The notes beneath the pieces were generated by a model. It was not told the DNA's origin and ran no database searches. It saw only the letters and a list, made by a program, of their open reading frames with translations. 64,000 nucleotides of DNA, taken from Pieris napi (lineage: Eukaryota > Arthropoda > Insecta > Lepidoptera > Pieridae). Of the stretch, positions 34,778 to 46,253 are shown in pieces. The position numbers and the translations under genes are program-made. The first letter of the stretch is position 1. Each line of letters begins with the position of its first letter. The stretch covers positions 7,606,501 through 7,670,500 of the forward strand of contig NC_062238.1 in assembly GCF_905475465.1 (NCBI RefSeq). The letters run 5' to 3'.

Positions 34778-37700
34778 TAGAGATGGGTTGTACTAGGTAA
34801 ATTTGATATCAGATACACCTGTTCCTAATCCACATAAGTACCTAATCCAAATACCTATTCCACCTAATCCACATAGTACTGCGTATTGTATTGAGTGAAT
34901 ATGATATGACGCAGTACTTTATTTACTACGTACTATTTACTTTACTATGCTAGTTTTATAAGTTTTCTTAGTTAATGAATTGTAATCTTCCCTTCATACT
35001 TCTACAGGCTTAGGACTGTCAGCTTAAAATTTAGTTTTAAGCAGGCGTATTTAAAAGATTTCAATTCATTTTATGTACATAAGGTCACATTTTTTTACAT
35101 TATTTATTTACAAGTATTTTTTTTTGTTTTAGGTATATATTTTTTTTTACTTTTTTGTCTTTTTTTAATTTTGTAAGTATTTACACTACTTATTTACAAG
35201 TATTTTTTTTTCTTTTTTTTCTTTTTTTAGTTTTGTATGTACACTATTAATTTACAAATATTTACATAGTTTTGCTCTTGGAACAACTTAATATATGTAT
35301 GTACAATGTGCTACATATTACATACAGTTATACACTCGACAACAGGCTGCGCTATGTATTTTGATGAAGAAACATCAGCTGTTGCACTTTTCGAGTGCCT
35401 AGTCTAGTTCGTCTGTCATTTAGGAGCAGGCCGCAAGCTGAAAATAATCTTTCGCATGGAACACTCGTAGCCATTGCATTTAGTTTTGTAATAGCCAGAG
35501 CGTTTAAATGCGGATACACATCTTTCCTTTGTTTCCACCACTGTAATGGTGAGATTTTTTCAGTAGGCAACACAACTTTGTCTTCTAAATATCTTTGCAC
35601 CTCTATGATTGCCCTCGATGACGCAGTTCCTTTCGGTTGGATATTTTTCATTCTCTGTGTGTAATGTTGCCATACTGAAGAGATCTGCACCTCCCCTGAA
35701 GTAGAGGTACTTGGTTGTGTTGAAGTGGACTCCTGAAGCTCCATTAAACCATTTTCGTTTTGGGATGACTGTGAAACGCGGTCTTCTTTGTGAATTTGAG
35801 CAGTCACGAGCTGTATAACATTTTGTTTCGTATTTTCCGCTACACTTGGATCATCGAAGTACAACTTGAATCTAGGATCCAGGAACATGCAAACTGTGAA
35901 AGTGCGGCTTCTGTCCAAGTTAGCAAACCTAGTTTTTATAGCGCCTAATAAGTCTTGTTTAAACATTTGGGCAGTTTCAAGATAGGAACTTGTATCCATA
36001 TTTTCCAAAGAGGCTATAAGTCCCGTTGTGATAGGTATAACAATACTTCCCGAAACATATTTTTGGGCGCTCACTTCTTTGGTCACTTCTTCAAAAGGTT
36101 TTAAAATTTTGGTCACATTTTCACAAAGCTCCCAATCAAATTGGGATAGTGACATAGCACTGGCATTTAAATTACATAAAGAACTATTAATCTCTTCTTT
36201 GATTTCGAGAATCCTTTGCATCATGTAAAAGATGGAGTTCCACCTTGTACTCACACTCTGCAGTGGTCTTTTAACAGTCTTTCCGGCCTGCTCCTGATAC
36301 TTCTTCAATTTTTCCCACGCTTTGGCGGATCTTTTGAAATAACTGACAATCGTTTTTATTTTGCCCTCCAATGCAGTCACTTCCTCTGACTTCGACATCG
36401 CTTCTTGTACGGCCAGATTGAGAGAATGGGCGTAACAGCCAAAATGTTTCCAGCCTAAATCCTTTTCTATGGCTTTTTTAATATTGGATCCATTATCCGA
36501 AACTGCCAGCAGAATTTTGTTCGCCACTTGCCACTCCTCTGCTACTCGCAACAGCTCCGTTGCTAAATTAATACTTGTGTGGGAACCATCCAGAAGCACG
36601 CATTCAAGTAATATGGACTTAAGCACATACTCATCTTTGTCAATATAATGGCCAGTAACACCTAAAAATGAATCATTGGTACTTGAAGTCCAAATATCAG
36701 CTGTGATGCATATTGACTCAACATTTCGAAGTTCGACCATTTTTATTTCCCGCAAACTTTCATAACGGCTCGGTAGTAAGTTGTTTGCAAAGTACTTGCG
36801 TGTGGGAATTATATAAAATGGAAATGCAGACTGAATCAGTTTTCTAAAACCCCTGTCTTCTACAATGCGGAATGGTTGAAAGTCCATAATAAATAGATCC
36901 ATGATCAATTGATCGATATCGGATTTACATTTATCGGCGTTCTTCTTGTAAATATATGCAGCTATAGTTTTTGTGCCTGACTGTACTACACGCACTGTAC
37001 CAGTATTACTGGTACTAGCTGCTGGTAATAATCGATCGTTTGCGGTCGTATCACTTGATGAAGTCGTTGCCGTTGCCACCTGTGATGATGGTGATTCCAA
37101 GTTAAGCGATATGGAAGCTGACGTCGAAGAATTTCGTGGCACTAAATTGACCAAAGGATGCTTCCTTTTCAAATGTTTTGTCAAGTTAGACACAGAACCT
37201 TTAAAACTTAACTGAGTCTTACACATTTTGCACTCGGCCATGTACTGATCCTTGTCCTTGACCACAAAATGGTCCCACGCGACACTACTCCCCTTTGGAG
37301 CCATTTTTTTTACAAAATACGAAAGTTTTTCTGCACTAAAGTTCACTAAACAAACTCAATCATAACAAGTCACAGCTTGCATCGCCCAAATGACGAACGA
37401 CACTAACTAAGTGTTTGTTTACATTACATGCAAATTTATTGTTTTTCTTAACCGAACAACAAACAAAGACAAAAACAGGTAACGTTTCTATGTGTTAGAA
37501 AAGGAAAGCTATTGTTTTGTGCGCTCGCCGCCGGCCCGCGAGGTCCGAACAGCCAGCGAAACAAACCGGATTTTACCAGTCTCACGTCCCGCGCCCCGCA
37601 CCCCGCCCGACCGCTGACGCGCGGGCGCGGCCCGGGACTACACTACTCGCTAGTCGCTAGTCGCTACGCTACCTCTTGGATTAGGTGGATTAGGTACTGC

Positions 37701-37779
37701 GTCCATTGGATTAGGTGCGGCCTAATCTCGAAAAATACCTAGTACTTTTATCTGATCTAATATTTTCGACTCACCTCTA
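34778..37779 (-). mobile_element. complete hAT transposon
   Basis: A 3002-bp element with terminal inverted repeats TAGAGATGGGTTGTA (left) and TAGAGGTGAGTCGAA (right, read inverted). It is flanked by an exact 8-bp duplication ATTGGCTC (34770-34777 and 37780-37787), the size expected for hAT. Subterminal regions are rich in the 9-mer CCTAATCCA: direct copies occur in 34829-34875 and inverted copies in 37675-37710. It carries one intact transposase gene on the minus strand. A CpG-rich stretch (37520-37680) lies upstream of that gene and may hold its promoter. Intact ends, an exact duplication and an open gene indicate recent insertion and possible activity. Confidence 0.93.
35352..37346 (-). 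CDS. hAT family transposase with BED zinc finger
   Basis: A 664-aa intronless protein that would cut and reinsert the surrounding 3-kb element. The BED zinc finger is at residues 21-64 with W24, C39-x2-C42 and H58-x4-H63. The RNase H-like core follows. TADIWTSS (D217) and AVSDNGSN (D284) carry two candidate catalytic aspartates, CYAH (C304, H307) is the family C-x2-H motif, and STRWNS (W369) marks the insertion region. The C-terminal hATC dimerisation domain spans about 603-660, with PCERLFS at 630-636. Length and order match ZBED/hAT proteins. The first ATG is used here, but MAPKGSS at residue 15 (ATG at 37304) is also plausible because many family proteins start just before the BED domain. 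Plus-strand frames of 66-89 codons across it are shadows. No frameshift or stop was seen. Confidence 0.95.
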   Translation of the reverse strand: MNFSAEKLSYFVKKMAPKGSSVAWDHFVVKDKDQYMAECKMCKTQLSFKGSVSNLTKHLKRKHPLVNLVPRNSSTSASISLNLESPSSQVATATTSSSDTTANDRLLPAASTSNTGTVRVVQSGTKTIAAYIYKKNADKCKSDIDQLIMDLFIMDFQPFRIVEDRGFRKLIQSAFPFYIIPTRKYFANNLLPSRYESLREIKMVELRNVESICITADIWTSSTNDSFLGVTGHYIDKDEYVLKSILLECVLLDGSHTSINLATELLRVAEEWQVANKILLAVSDNGSNIKKAIEKDLGWKHFGCYAHSLNLAVQEAMSKSEEVTALEGKIKTIVSYFKRSAKAWEKLKKYQEQAGKTVKRPLQSVSTRWNSIFYMMQRILEIKEEINSSLCNLNASAMSLSQFDWELCENVTKILKPFEEVTKEVSAQKYVSGSIVIPITTGLIASLENMDTSSYLETAQMFKQDLLGAIKTRFANLDRSRTFTVCMFLDPRFKLYFDDPSVAENTKQNVIQLVTAQIHKEDRVSQSSQNENGLMELQESTSTQPSTSTSGEVQISSVWQHYTQRMKNIQPKGTASSRAIIEVQRYLEDKVVLPTEKISPLQWWKQRKDVYPHLNALAITKLNAMATSVPCERLFSACGLLLNDRRTRLGTRKVQQLMFLHQNT

Positions 37780-37787
37780 ATTGGCTC

Positions 37788-38082
37788 CAGTCTGACAATA
37801 TCTGTCGTGGTAAAGGTATCAAGGTGTCAGAATCTATATAGAGCTGATGAGATTAGTACGTAATTAAATCGGAGATGGCGAATCGTTGAAGGAAAATAAA
37901 TTAGAATCAGCAGCACTGATCCATACATAAAGGATAATTGTAGGTGTTGGATGTCTGTCCCTTGAAATATTTACATACAATTCCTATACCATCCTAACAG
38001 CGATTTGTATCTAAATCGAGTGGCTTAGATAAATAACTACGAAGGGAATATATTGACAACATATCAGTGATATTCAATCTTC
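37788..38082. other. spacer between hAT element and next MITE
   Basis: Nothing recognised. Confidence 0.4.
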
Positions 38083-38084
38083 TA

Positions 38085-38282
38085 CGGATACCGGCAAACT
38101 TCTTGAGCATTCAACAAGGGAGTGGGGGAAAGTTTGCGCATCTAGGACACAAATGTCAACTGATTTGAACTGACAATCACGCGATCGGCACGTCACTTTC
38201 CCGCCGCCGCACCAACGCCAAGTGATACCTAATCGCTTCTGCGCAGGCAAGGACATTTGTTCAAGATGTTTGCCGGTATCTG
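38085..38282. mobile_element. Tc1/mariner-like MITE
   Basis: Ends CGGATACCGGCAAAC and GTTTGCCGGTATCTG are inverted repeats with one mismatch. They are flanked by TA on both sides (38083-38084 and 38283-38284), the Tc1/mariner target duplication. The interior (198 bp in all) is GC-richer and non-coding. Confidence 0.7.
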
Positions 38283-38284
38283 TA

Positions 38285-39640
38285 CCTAAGTTTCACAGAA
38301 GTGTGATACTTGCCAAAAAATATTGCCTAAGCGAAGCGAAGTTATTTATTAAGCGAAAGCGAATTGTAGTCCTTGTGGAGCCGGGGTGATCGCTACTAAA
38401 AATATATTAATTCCAAGTTGAGGACATTGAATGAATGAGATTAATGACTCTCTCAAGTCCATACAAATGGGAAATGTATTAGACGTAGTGCTATTAGCTG
38501 TTTGAAAGCATTTTATGCAGTAAAGAGCGGTAGAAACTTATTGTGAAAAGCAATTACCAGTTTACCACGAGTTTGACTAACCATTAAATAATGTAAAATA
38601 CTTACACCCAAATATTCTATTAAAATATTTTTTAAGACAATAAACGTGCGGTGAATTTTTGAGTCAATATATAAAACAGACTAAAATCATCAGGTCCATT
38701 GTTCCAGTAAGCACGTTATAGAAATCGAAGTGATTTCAGTGTTTACATGACTCAATATAAAAGGTTATAATCCAATGGTTCTTATAACAAAGTATATTTC
38801 AATCGAAACCAATGACGAAAAAAGGTATTGTTTTATTTGTGACGTTTCCTTCAGTAAGGTAAGTCAGTTATTTATTTATTTAAAAAACAAATAAAATTAC
38901 ATCAAGAAACACAAAAATATCAATAAAACCTAATTATACACCTATTAACAGGCAAACACAGCATGTTTTATACTTGATTAGTTTAATAGTATTACTAACA
39001 GAATTCCTGTTAACTATAAATATGTCATTGACGAACTTCAGGTACTCTTCCGGTCTTCACTATGTGATGTTTGCGATGTAAACCAATTAACAGAATACAT
39101 AAACGTAAATAAATACAAACGATAAATGCTTTACGGATTTATGGGTTGTAACTGGATTTAAAAACTTAAGTTTATGTTACAGTTTTACCTTGTTACAGCT
39201 AATAACGTCCATGTTGGCGTGTCGCCAAAGATCAACATTAACTTTTTCTTTACTTCAAAAGACACTTAGTAAGTTTCGCACGTTCGCACCGAATTTAATT
39301 ACTTTAAACTCGACTAATGTTACAAATGCGAGGGTAAGTTTTCTCGTTACGATTTCGCACTTGCACAACAACATCTAGAATATTACTGCCCCTCAATTAG
39401 TGAATGAGATAATTACTCTATCTCTTTCTGACAAATATTGTTTACGCTGTGATGTGTTTACAAACATTTATTTAAACATTATGTATGTGTGTGAAAGTGA
39501 TACTCAAAGGTTTTAACAACAAGACACAAATTTAAGGTTTGAGTTTTTGTGCATTGAAAACCCTTAACTGACCACCACCAGTACAATTTACCATGATAAT
39601 ATAATTATCCTTAAACATAGAGCAGTTATAGCCTATTGTC
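38285..39640. other. intergenic, nothing recognised
   Basis: AT-rich; the 62-codon frame at 39190 has no domain. Confidence 0.4.
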
Positions 39641-39741
39641 ATTCCTAGACGAAAGTCGCACGCTGAAGAAGGGCGTAGGTTCGAACCCCGGCTGTGCGCT
39701 AACTGTCTTATTATATATGGGCAAACGTTGTAGCGCCAATG
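39641..39741 (+). mobile_element. SINE with internal deletion
   Basis: The head (GTCGCACGCTGAAG, then GGTTCGAACCCCGGCTGTGC with a perfect B box) is joined to the terminal 'gttgtagcgccaatgg'. Most of the SINE body is missing. Confidence 0.6.
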
Positions 39742-41285
39742 GCCTTTTTTAATAATTAATTTAAGAAAGGTCAACGTTGCAACGCAAAATGTATGTTTAC
39801 TACATATGTATTACGTTAATATATTCTATTTCAAACTGTTTGAGATTCATACGGAAACATTGAACAACGCAACACCCACAACTTCCGACCCGATTTTCAT
39901 TCAAAATAATCAGATATTATGTAAGTGGTGTATCTTATCTATGAAACAGAAATAAGGGTGGTTAATTATTAGCTTATAAACATACATTCCATAAAATATT
40001 TCATGCCTTATCTTAGAGGTTCTGGGTTCGAATGCCAGTGTTACAATTATTGTGCCGGGTTAGTACGCATTGAATGGCGTTAATTTACTTAATTAAAGAG
40101 TAATAGGATACTTTAAAATACATATTATGAACATAAATATGTACATTGATTTACCTAAGCGATGTACATATTACCGCGTGCTATATGACTCAATTATTTT
40201 TGATCGAAAATTATATATTATATATATTTATTTTAGAAATATTTAAAGGTTTGAATATTCCTGGACCTTAGAAGAGAACTTGTATAAAAGCTCCGCTATT
40301 AATTTTCGCAAACTGCATACTTTTTTCCAACAATTTATCTAAACATATGATACAATACAACGAATTAATGAAACATTTCTTACTAATGTTTTTTAGCGCC
40401 GCTCTTAAAGAACGCAGTACTTTTAGAGAGTATACTTTAAAAGAATGTAAATATTAGATCGTAACATACCAGCAAATTAAAATTTATAAAAACATACTGC
40501 GATGTTTTTCACAAACCACTGCGGTCCCTTGCTGAATGTTTCAACATAGGATTAGATAATTTAAAAAAGTTACCTTCAAATCCGCTAACCAATTTATTTT
40601 ATATAGATACGTGTCGCAATAGTTTAGATATTCTTTCCAATTGTGTCGATTCCAGTTGATATGTTATCCCTATTAGTTTTATCAGACAATGACAAACAGT
40701 GAAGGTTGCGCGGCTAGGCTATAAATTACACGAGCCGTTATTTGAGATAATAGCATGTGTTCGGGGTACGAAAGATATATTAGACTAAATATATCTTACT
40801 TAAATTACGATTTGCACAACAGACCAAATTAACTTCAATCAAGATACGTTTATATTAATTAGGTTGGGAGGGCTCAAATGCCCTATATACATTACCTATA
40901 CATATTTTAAAATTCTGTTATTTTTTACATACTTTTAGGTAAGGTGTCAGTACTATGCCTACCAATCCGAAACAATTAATGTTTAATATATTATCACCTA
41001 CAGGTTAGTCGTATAATTATAATTATTGACATGTAATGTTTACAAAAGCTGCAGTTTTCACAGTACTTTCAAAATGTAATATGACATAGATTGCGAATTT
41101 TGGCTTAAACCTTTCTGGATTAAATAATTCAACAGTGAATCCGAATGTTGACATTGTCAGTTAGAAATAAATAACCATTTGCAAGTTGAATATTGTTGGT
41201 AAGTATAGATAATATTCAATAGGTAGTATTTTTTTTTAAATTATGCCAACTTATATTTTAGAATTATAAAAAAATAAATAAAAAT
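39742..41285. other. intergenic, nothing recognised
   Basis: AT-rich. An isolated B-box-like string (GGTTCGAATGCC near 40027) has no A box or tRNA fold around it. Confidence 0.4.
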
Positions 41286-41565
41286 CAGTGGCGCTGCAAC
41301 CTCTTTAGGTCTGGGCTCAGATTTCTGAATCTGTTTCATGATCATTTTTTCAATCTAATAGGCAAGTAGGTGATCAGCCTCCTGTGCCTGACACACGCCG
41401 TCGACTTTTTGGGTCTAAGACATCTCGGTTACCTCACGATGTTTTCCTTCACCGTTCGAGCGAATGTTAAAGGTACACATTGAAAGAAAATCCATTGCAC
41501 AGCCGGTGATCGAACCTACGACCTTAGCGATGAGTCGCACGCTGAAGCCACTAGGCTAACACTGC
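41286..41565 (-). mobile_element. tRNA-derived SINE, near full length
   Basis: Minus-strand copy. It begins GCAGTGTTAGCCTAGTGGCT, has B box GGTTCGATCACC and ends in the 'aaagaggttgcagcgccactg' tail, flanked by A-rich sequence (41263-41283). Confidence 0.8.
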
Positions 41566-44064
41566 ATTAGAATTATATTTCCCCTAAAACTAAGAAGAAT
41601 ACGTATTTTATGCATTTCTAGAATTAAGGTCCCAGCACGAATTGCTGTGTCAGTGTCTCGGTATGGACTGCGGGGCGCAGTTGAGAGCTGGAGCACTGAG
41701 GCGCGCCGGCCCGTAATAACAATTAACTATGTAAAACATTAAATTAATGTAATTTTAACAATTTTTTTTTTGAAATGGATTACTTGGCTTGCGATAAAAT
41801 ATATCGTGTAAATTTCAAAATCATGTTGTATATACATTTTCGTCATAAAATGAATTCAAAGTGTCAAAAATTGGCTATGTTTGGGTTTTTTTTCTATCGA
41901 GCGAAGTTATTTAAATCGTGTATCGATCTTTCAAAATGGATACATAAACTACTTAACTCCACCATATATTTTTTCCATTCTCCCTACTTCAAGAAATGAT
42001 AACGAAAAATGGAAAGAAACAATGTACTTTTTTGGAGTTAGGCGACCATATAGGCCCTTAAAGGTTTAAAGCCTAATTTGTAAGCTAGTAATTAACACGG
42101 TAACAATATGGGCCCCCAGGGCCGAGCAGTCCCAGGTGCCGGTAAACTTTAATAAGATTTATACGATAGTTGCCACACCACTGCTTTCTCAGATTATGAA
42201 TATTAATTTGGATTAGTAATCACGTCTCGCATTTTTACTGCTGACTTTGCTTTGCACTAACATGTTCCGAATTACCCAGGGGAATGTCACCACTCTCGGC
42301 TTAGGTAATTTCATCCTATTTTAGTCTCTAGTAAAAGTTCGAAGTTTATATAAAACAAATGTTTATTTAATTATTAAAAAATTTATTTAGTTTTTATGTT
42401 AATACAAATAAACACTAATTAACAGGCCAGCTAAATAATTTGTTATGGTAATAATGAATAACGTATACGCCAAACCTCGACCTCTTGTTCCTAATTATAC
42501 CCGGGGAAGTCTACTAACCTACCCATTTCTCACAAAAAGTTCGTGTCCCACTATTCGCTAATAGGCAAGAGCGGGTAACAGCTAGGCCTTTTCACCGCAC
42601 CCCGTCCAGCGATTGCCGCATGCGAGACCGTCATAGCTTTTTTTTAATTACGCATTTGGACAACACAGACATATTATGTTAAACATATACCCCTATAGCC
42701 TAAGGCATGTCTAGGCAATACATGTTGTGGTTTTTACGTAGGTACCCATTTTTCACTAACTATTTATTACAGTTCGTAACAGGATTACAGTTCGAAATCC
42801 TAAGCCATAAAACTAACAAGCACTATTTCACGCGTTCGGTAAGCTGGCTTAATGAAATCTCTTTGGTATCGTATGTGCCAGAGACAATCCCGGTGGCGCA
42901 TTGACTATATCGCATACATCTATTGTGTTCGAAGTTGTGTTTGCGTAACTTACATTGTTTAATTATATCTATGTTCTACATGAATAAAAAATTTCAAAGA
43001 ATATTGTAAAATCAATAAAATATAATGTTGTTATTGTAATTGGTAGTTTACAGTTTTAAGTAAAATATTCCTCATATATACACGGTATACACGTAACATT
43101 AATACTTATCTTGTTAAATACCTGTGCAACTGACAGAATTTTGAAATAAAAGAGTTGAAATAAATTGAATTTATCATTATAATCTATTGAACGTGACTTC
43201 CGTGTGAACATCCGTTATGATTTTATGGCTGTATTGACAAGATCCTATGAGAAATAAAGTATGTATTAACCCACGCCTCGCAGATAGGTGTTCAGTGATT
43301 CAATTTAACCCGTGAGAGCGGATTTACTGCCTTAGCGACCTATTTGTTTCCCAGAATATATTTTGTAAATAATAAATTCTGAACTTAATCCTCATTCCAC
43401 ATAGAAGAAAGTTCTTTTTGCTTCGCTTCTTTTACGATAATCGATTCTTGTCAAAGCCAATGAAATCTAAATTTATTTTAAAGTAGCTGCCTCCGTGAAC
43501 TTCGTTTCGCCTTAATATGATATTTTTCCTTAGCCTACCCTTTAGTTGCTACACCAAGTATGGAACAATTTGCTATGCTACCTCATAGAGACTGTTCGAA
43601 TTCCAGGAATAAAAACCTAAGTACTCAAAAATAGTAAATTTAAAGAAAACACTTTTTTAATGGATCGAAGCTATGTATTATTATAAATTTTATCCGACAT
43701 TTCGCGTGCTTTATATTTTGCGATTCATTTTTATTAATATATATGAACAAATGCGTTATGGATAATAGACACCGTTTTTATAAAGACCATTAGATCTTTT
43801 CATTTCTATAGTTAATAAAATAAAATAAATATTGATTCTGATGCACAGTTTATTCTTACATATATAAGCAAGATATACAATATAATGTTAATCACATTTT
43901 AATAAGATTTGATTATTATACAATTGTGACAGAAGTGGTGGCCTCAGCCTTCATCTTTTGTTTATGTTAATAAACAATACTCATTCATAATGAAAACTCA
44001 TCTATATAAGAAAATTGCAAACCAGAGATAAAGATAAATTTACCACCTCAAACTATTAATTGCT
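41566..44064. other. intergenic; two GC-richer patches
   Basis: Patches at 41630-41720 and 42470-42620 are notably GC-richer but encode nothing recognisable. Frames of 62-74 codons (41775, 41881, 42707) lack domains. Confidence 0.4.
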
Positions 44065-44067
44065 TTA

Positions 44068-44483
44068 GGGGGCGTCCATAAATTACGTGAGGTGTTTAAG
44101 GGGGGGAGGGGGTCGAGTCAAATCCCATTTAATCTTACGTTGGAGAGAGGGGGGGTCTCGGCAAATATCACGCAATTTTTTTTCTAATTAAAAAAAAATT
44201 AGGGAAACGGTTGACCCTAAAGGCTATCTCTGGAACTTCCCGCTTAATCCATACCTAAACGCGCAACATTTCACTTATTTTGTTATAGTCGTAAATAAAA
44301 GCACGAAGCAAATTTTTTTTCTTTTTACAGTAACAATCCAACGCGTTTACACATTTTGAAAAATCTCACGTTAGATTGGGGGATGGGGGAGGGGGTTGAA
44401 TAAAATCTCACGATATCTCACCAGGGGGGGAGGGAGGTACAGAAAATTTAAAAAAACACCTCACGTAATTTATGGACGCCCCC
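44068..44483. mobile_element. PIF/Harbinger-like MITE
   Basis: Ends GGGGGCGTCCATAAATTACG and its inverse (44464-44483) extend to about 30 bp. They are flanked by TTA on both sides (44065-44067, 44484-44486), the TWA duplication typical of PIF/Harbinger. The G-rich inner blocks (GGGGGGGAGGGGG type) also occur near both ends. No ORF in 416 bp. Confidence 0.75.
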
Positions 44484-44486
44484 TTA

Positions 44487-45755
44487 TTCGTGAGGCATAA
44501 ATTATGAATTAAAGTTAAGCCGCCGAAGTAGGGAGGTTTGATCTACGTTGATAAAGTTCTGTGTCACATAGTAATAAATAAACCGGTAAAAAACTATTAT
44601 AGAACGACCGACATAAACACGTTAGCAGGTTAATTGCAGGTCAACGAGTAATAGTTACCATGGGTATCTAATATTTTATACGAAAAATCGTAACCATGGT
44701 AACAAATATTGTCACTCAACTTAAGCTCCAACGATTTCGACAATGACTAAAATATAAATGCCTATGTAGATATATTAGTGGCAGTTTACAATTCACTTAA
44801 ATTACGTTTTCTCCCTTGTTGCTAGCTTTTAGTGACTTAAAAAAATTGTTTTCCTGCATCGATTATTCACGTAATTTAATTTTAAAAATATCCCAAAGAT
44901 TGCTGTGCCCCATAAACTTTAACTTCGTCCTTTTTCATATCCAGTTCCGGTCTGAAAAAGAAAATCATATAACAACAAAGGTTGTACACAAAGAGTAAAA
45001 ACATATTATAGTTTTTACAACTAAGATATTTTTTTAATAAAGGTATTAAAAACGTCACTGTCTCGTAATCATGCAGATAGAACGTTTTTTTTTAATTCAA
45101 GTAAAATTGAGGCAAATAGATTTTTGTTATTCTATAGTCGTATTTTTAATTAGACGAAGCCAACTGACAGTAGCTAATGTCACTTTATATTTTTTTATTT
45201 ATATTTAAAGTAATATTGATACGTTCAGTTCTTGTTCAAACAGATGAATGAACAATGAGTGTGAATAGTTAATCATTTCAAACTATAAAAGAATATTATT
45301 ATTTCTATTTTAAAATTGTATAAAAGTGCTCTTATTAAGTTAGGTACTAGTAGTATGTAACTACAATCAGTTTTTGACGGCTTATTACAAAGCGCGGCGC
45401 GGCGACTAGTGACATCACCGATTATTAATTCGAGTTTAATTTTTTTTGTAATGGAGTTTTTTCAATCATTCATTTTGTCACAACACTATATTTATTTCAT
45501 TAAAAACTGACAACACCGTAAACGTCAGTTTACCTGTTCTAATTAAAAATACTACAATAGTATAGGTAGTTGAAAACATTTTTATCTAATTATTAAATAA
45601 ACGAACGGATTTAGTTAATACGTCGTCAATGGCTTCGATTTTCAGCGACACGAAACTTGTACCTAGACTAACTGGTACTAGACTTGTATCTGATCACCTA
45701 CTTGACATAAAAGTGTTTAATCTGATCTCTCTCCTATTGGGGGATTCATCATATA
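44487..45755. other. intergenic, nothing recognised
   Basis: AT-rich; a 10-bp palindrome pair (GTTACCATGG at 44654, CCATGGTAAC at 44694) is noted only. Confidence 0.4.
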
Positions 45756-45758
45756 TAA

Positions 45759-46010
45759 GGGAGCGTTCAGGTATTACGTAACGAATTTTGGGGGGGAAGG
45801 GGGTCTCTTTGTAAAACGTTACGATGCGGGGCGGGGATTTAATCACGCGTTATTGTTAATATTATTTTCGACTTTCCAGTGCTTTACACCAGATAATGGT
45901 AACTTTTAGGTTAACTTTAGTCACTAAGTGATCACGAAACATTTTACTATACTTGGGTACAGAAAAACGTTACGGCGCGATACATGGAGGGGGGGGTCTT
46001 GAACGCTCCC
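45759..46010. mobile_element. PIF/Harbinger-like MITE, second family
   Basis: Ends GGGAGCGTTCAGG and CTTGAACGCTCCC are inverted repeats, with TAA on both sides (45756-45758 and 46011-46013). Inside, G-rich blocks and ACGTTAC/GTTACG motifs are near each end. 252 bp, no ORF. It sits 240 bp beyond the stop codon of the minus-strand zinc-finger gene. Confidence 0.7.
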
Positions 46011-46253
46011 TAAGCAAAAATACGGAAGAAATTTAGGCTACTCACAATGTTAGCTGAACGGTTTGTTGTTGAGCTGAAACAATAAACATAAGTTATTTTT
46101 AACACAAAAGTTACCCAAATTCAATTTAAATAAGATCAAACCTCAACAAATAATAGACAAAAGACACGCACGCGTACCGCTAGTAATTATCGTCTGCATT
46201 CCATAGATGTTAAAATGTCGCGATTGGCACATTTTAGTATGAGTACATGAATT

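Noticed and set aside
35395..37215. Plus-strand frames of 66-89 codons
   Set aside because: They are antisense shadows of the hAT transposase, whose domains are clear on the other strand.
37512..37742. 76-codon GC-rich plus-strand frame
   Set aside because: It lies in the CpG-rich end of the hAT element, is Arg/Pro-rich by composition, has no domain, and includes subterminal repeats.
40015..40050. tRNA gene
   Set aside because: Only a B-box-like GGTTCGAATGCC is present; there is no A box, acceptor stem or cloverleaf around it.
41775..42069. Two overlapping 62-74 codon frames as a gene
   Set aside because: Composition is AT-driven, no domain is visible, and the frames overlap each other.
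44654..44703. Inverted pair GTTACCATGG / CCATGGTAAC as a transposon
   Set aside because: The arms are only 10 bp, with no target duplication and no second copy noticed.
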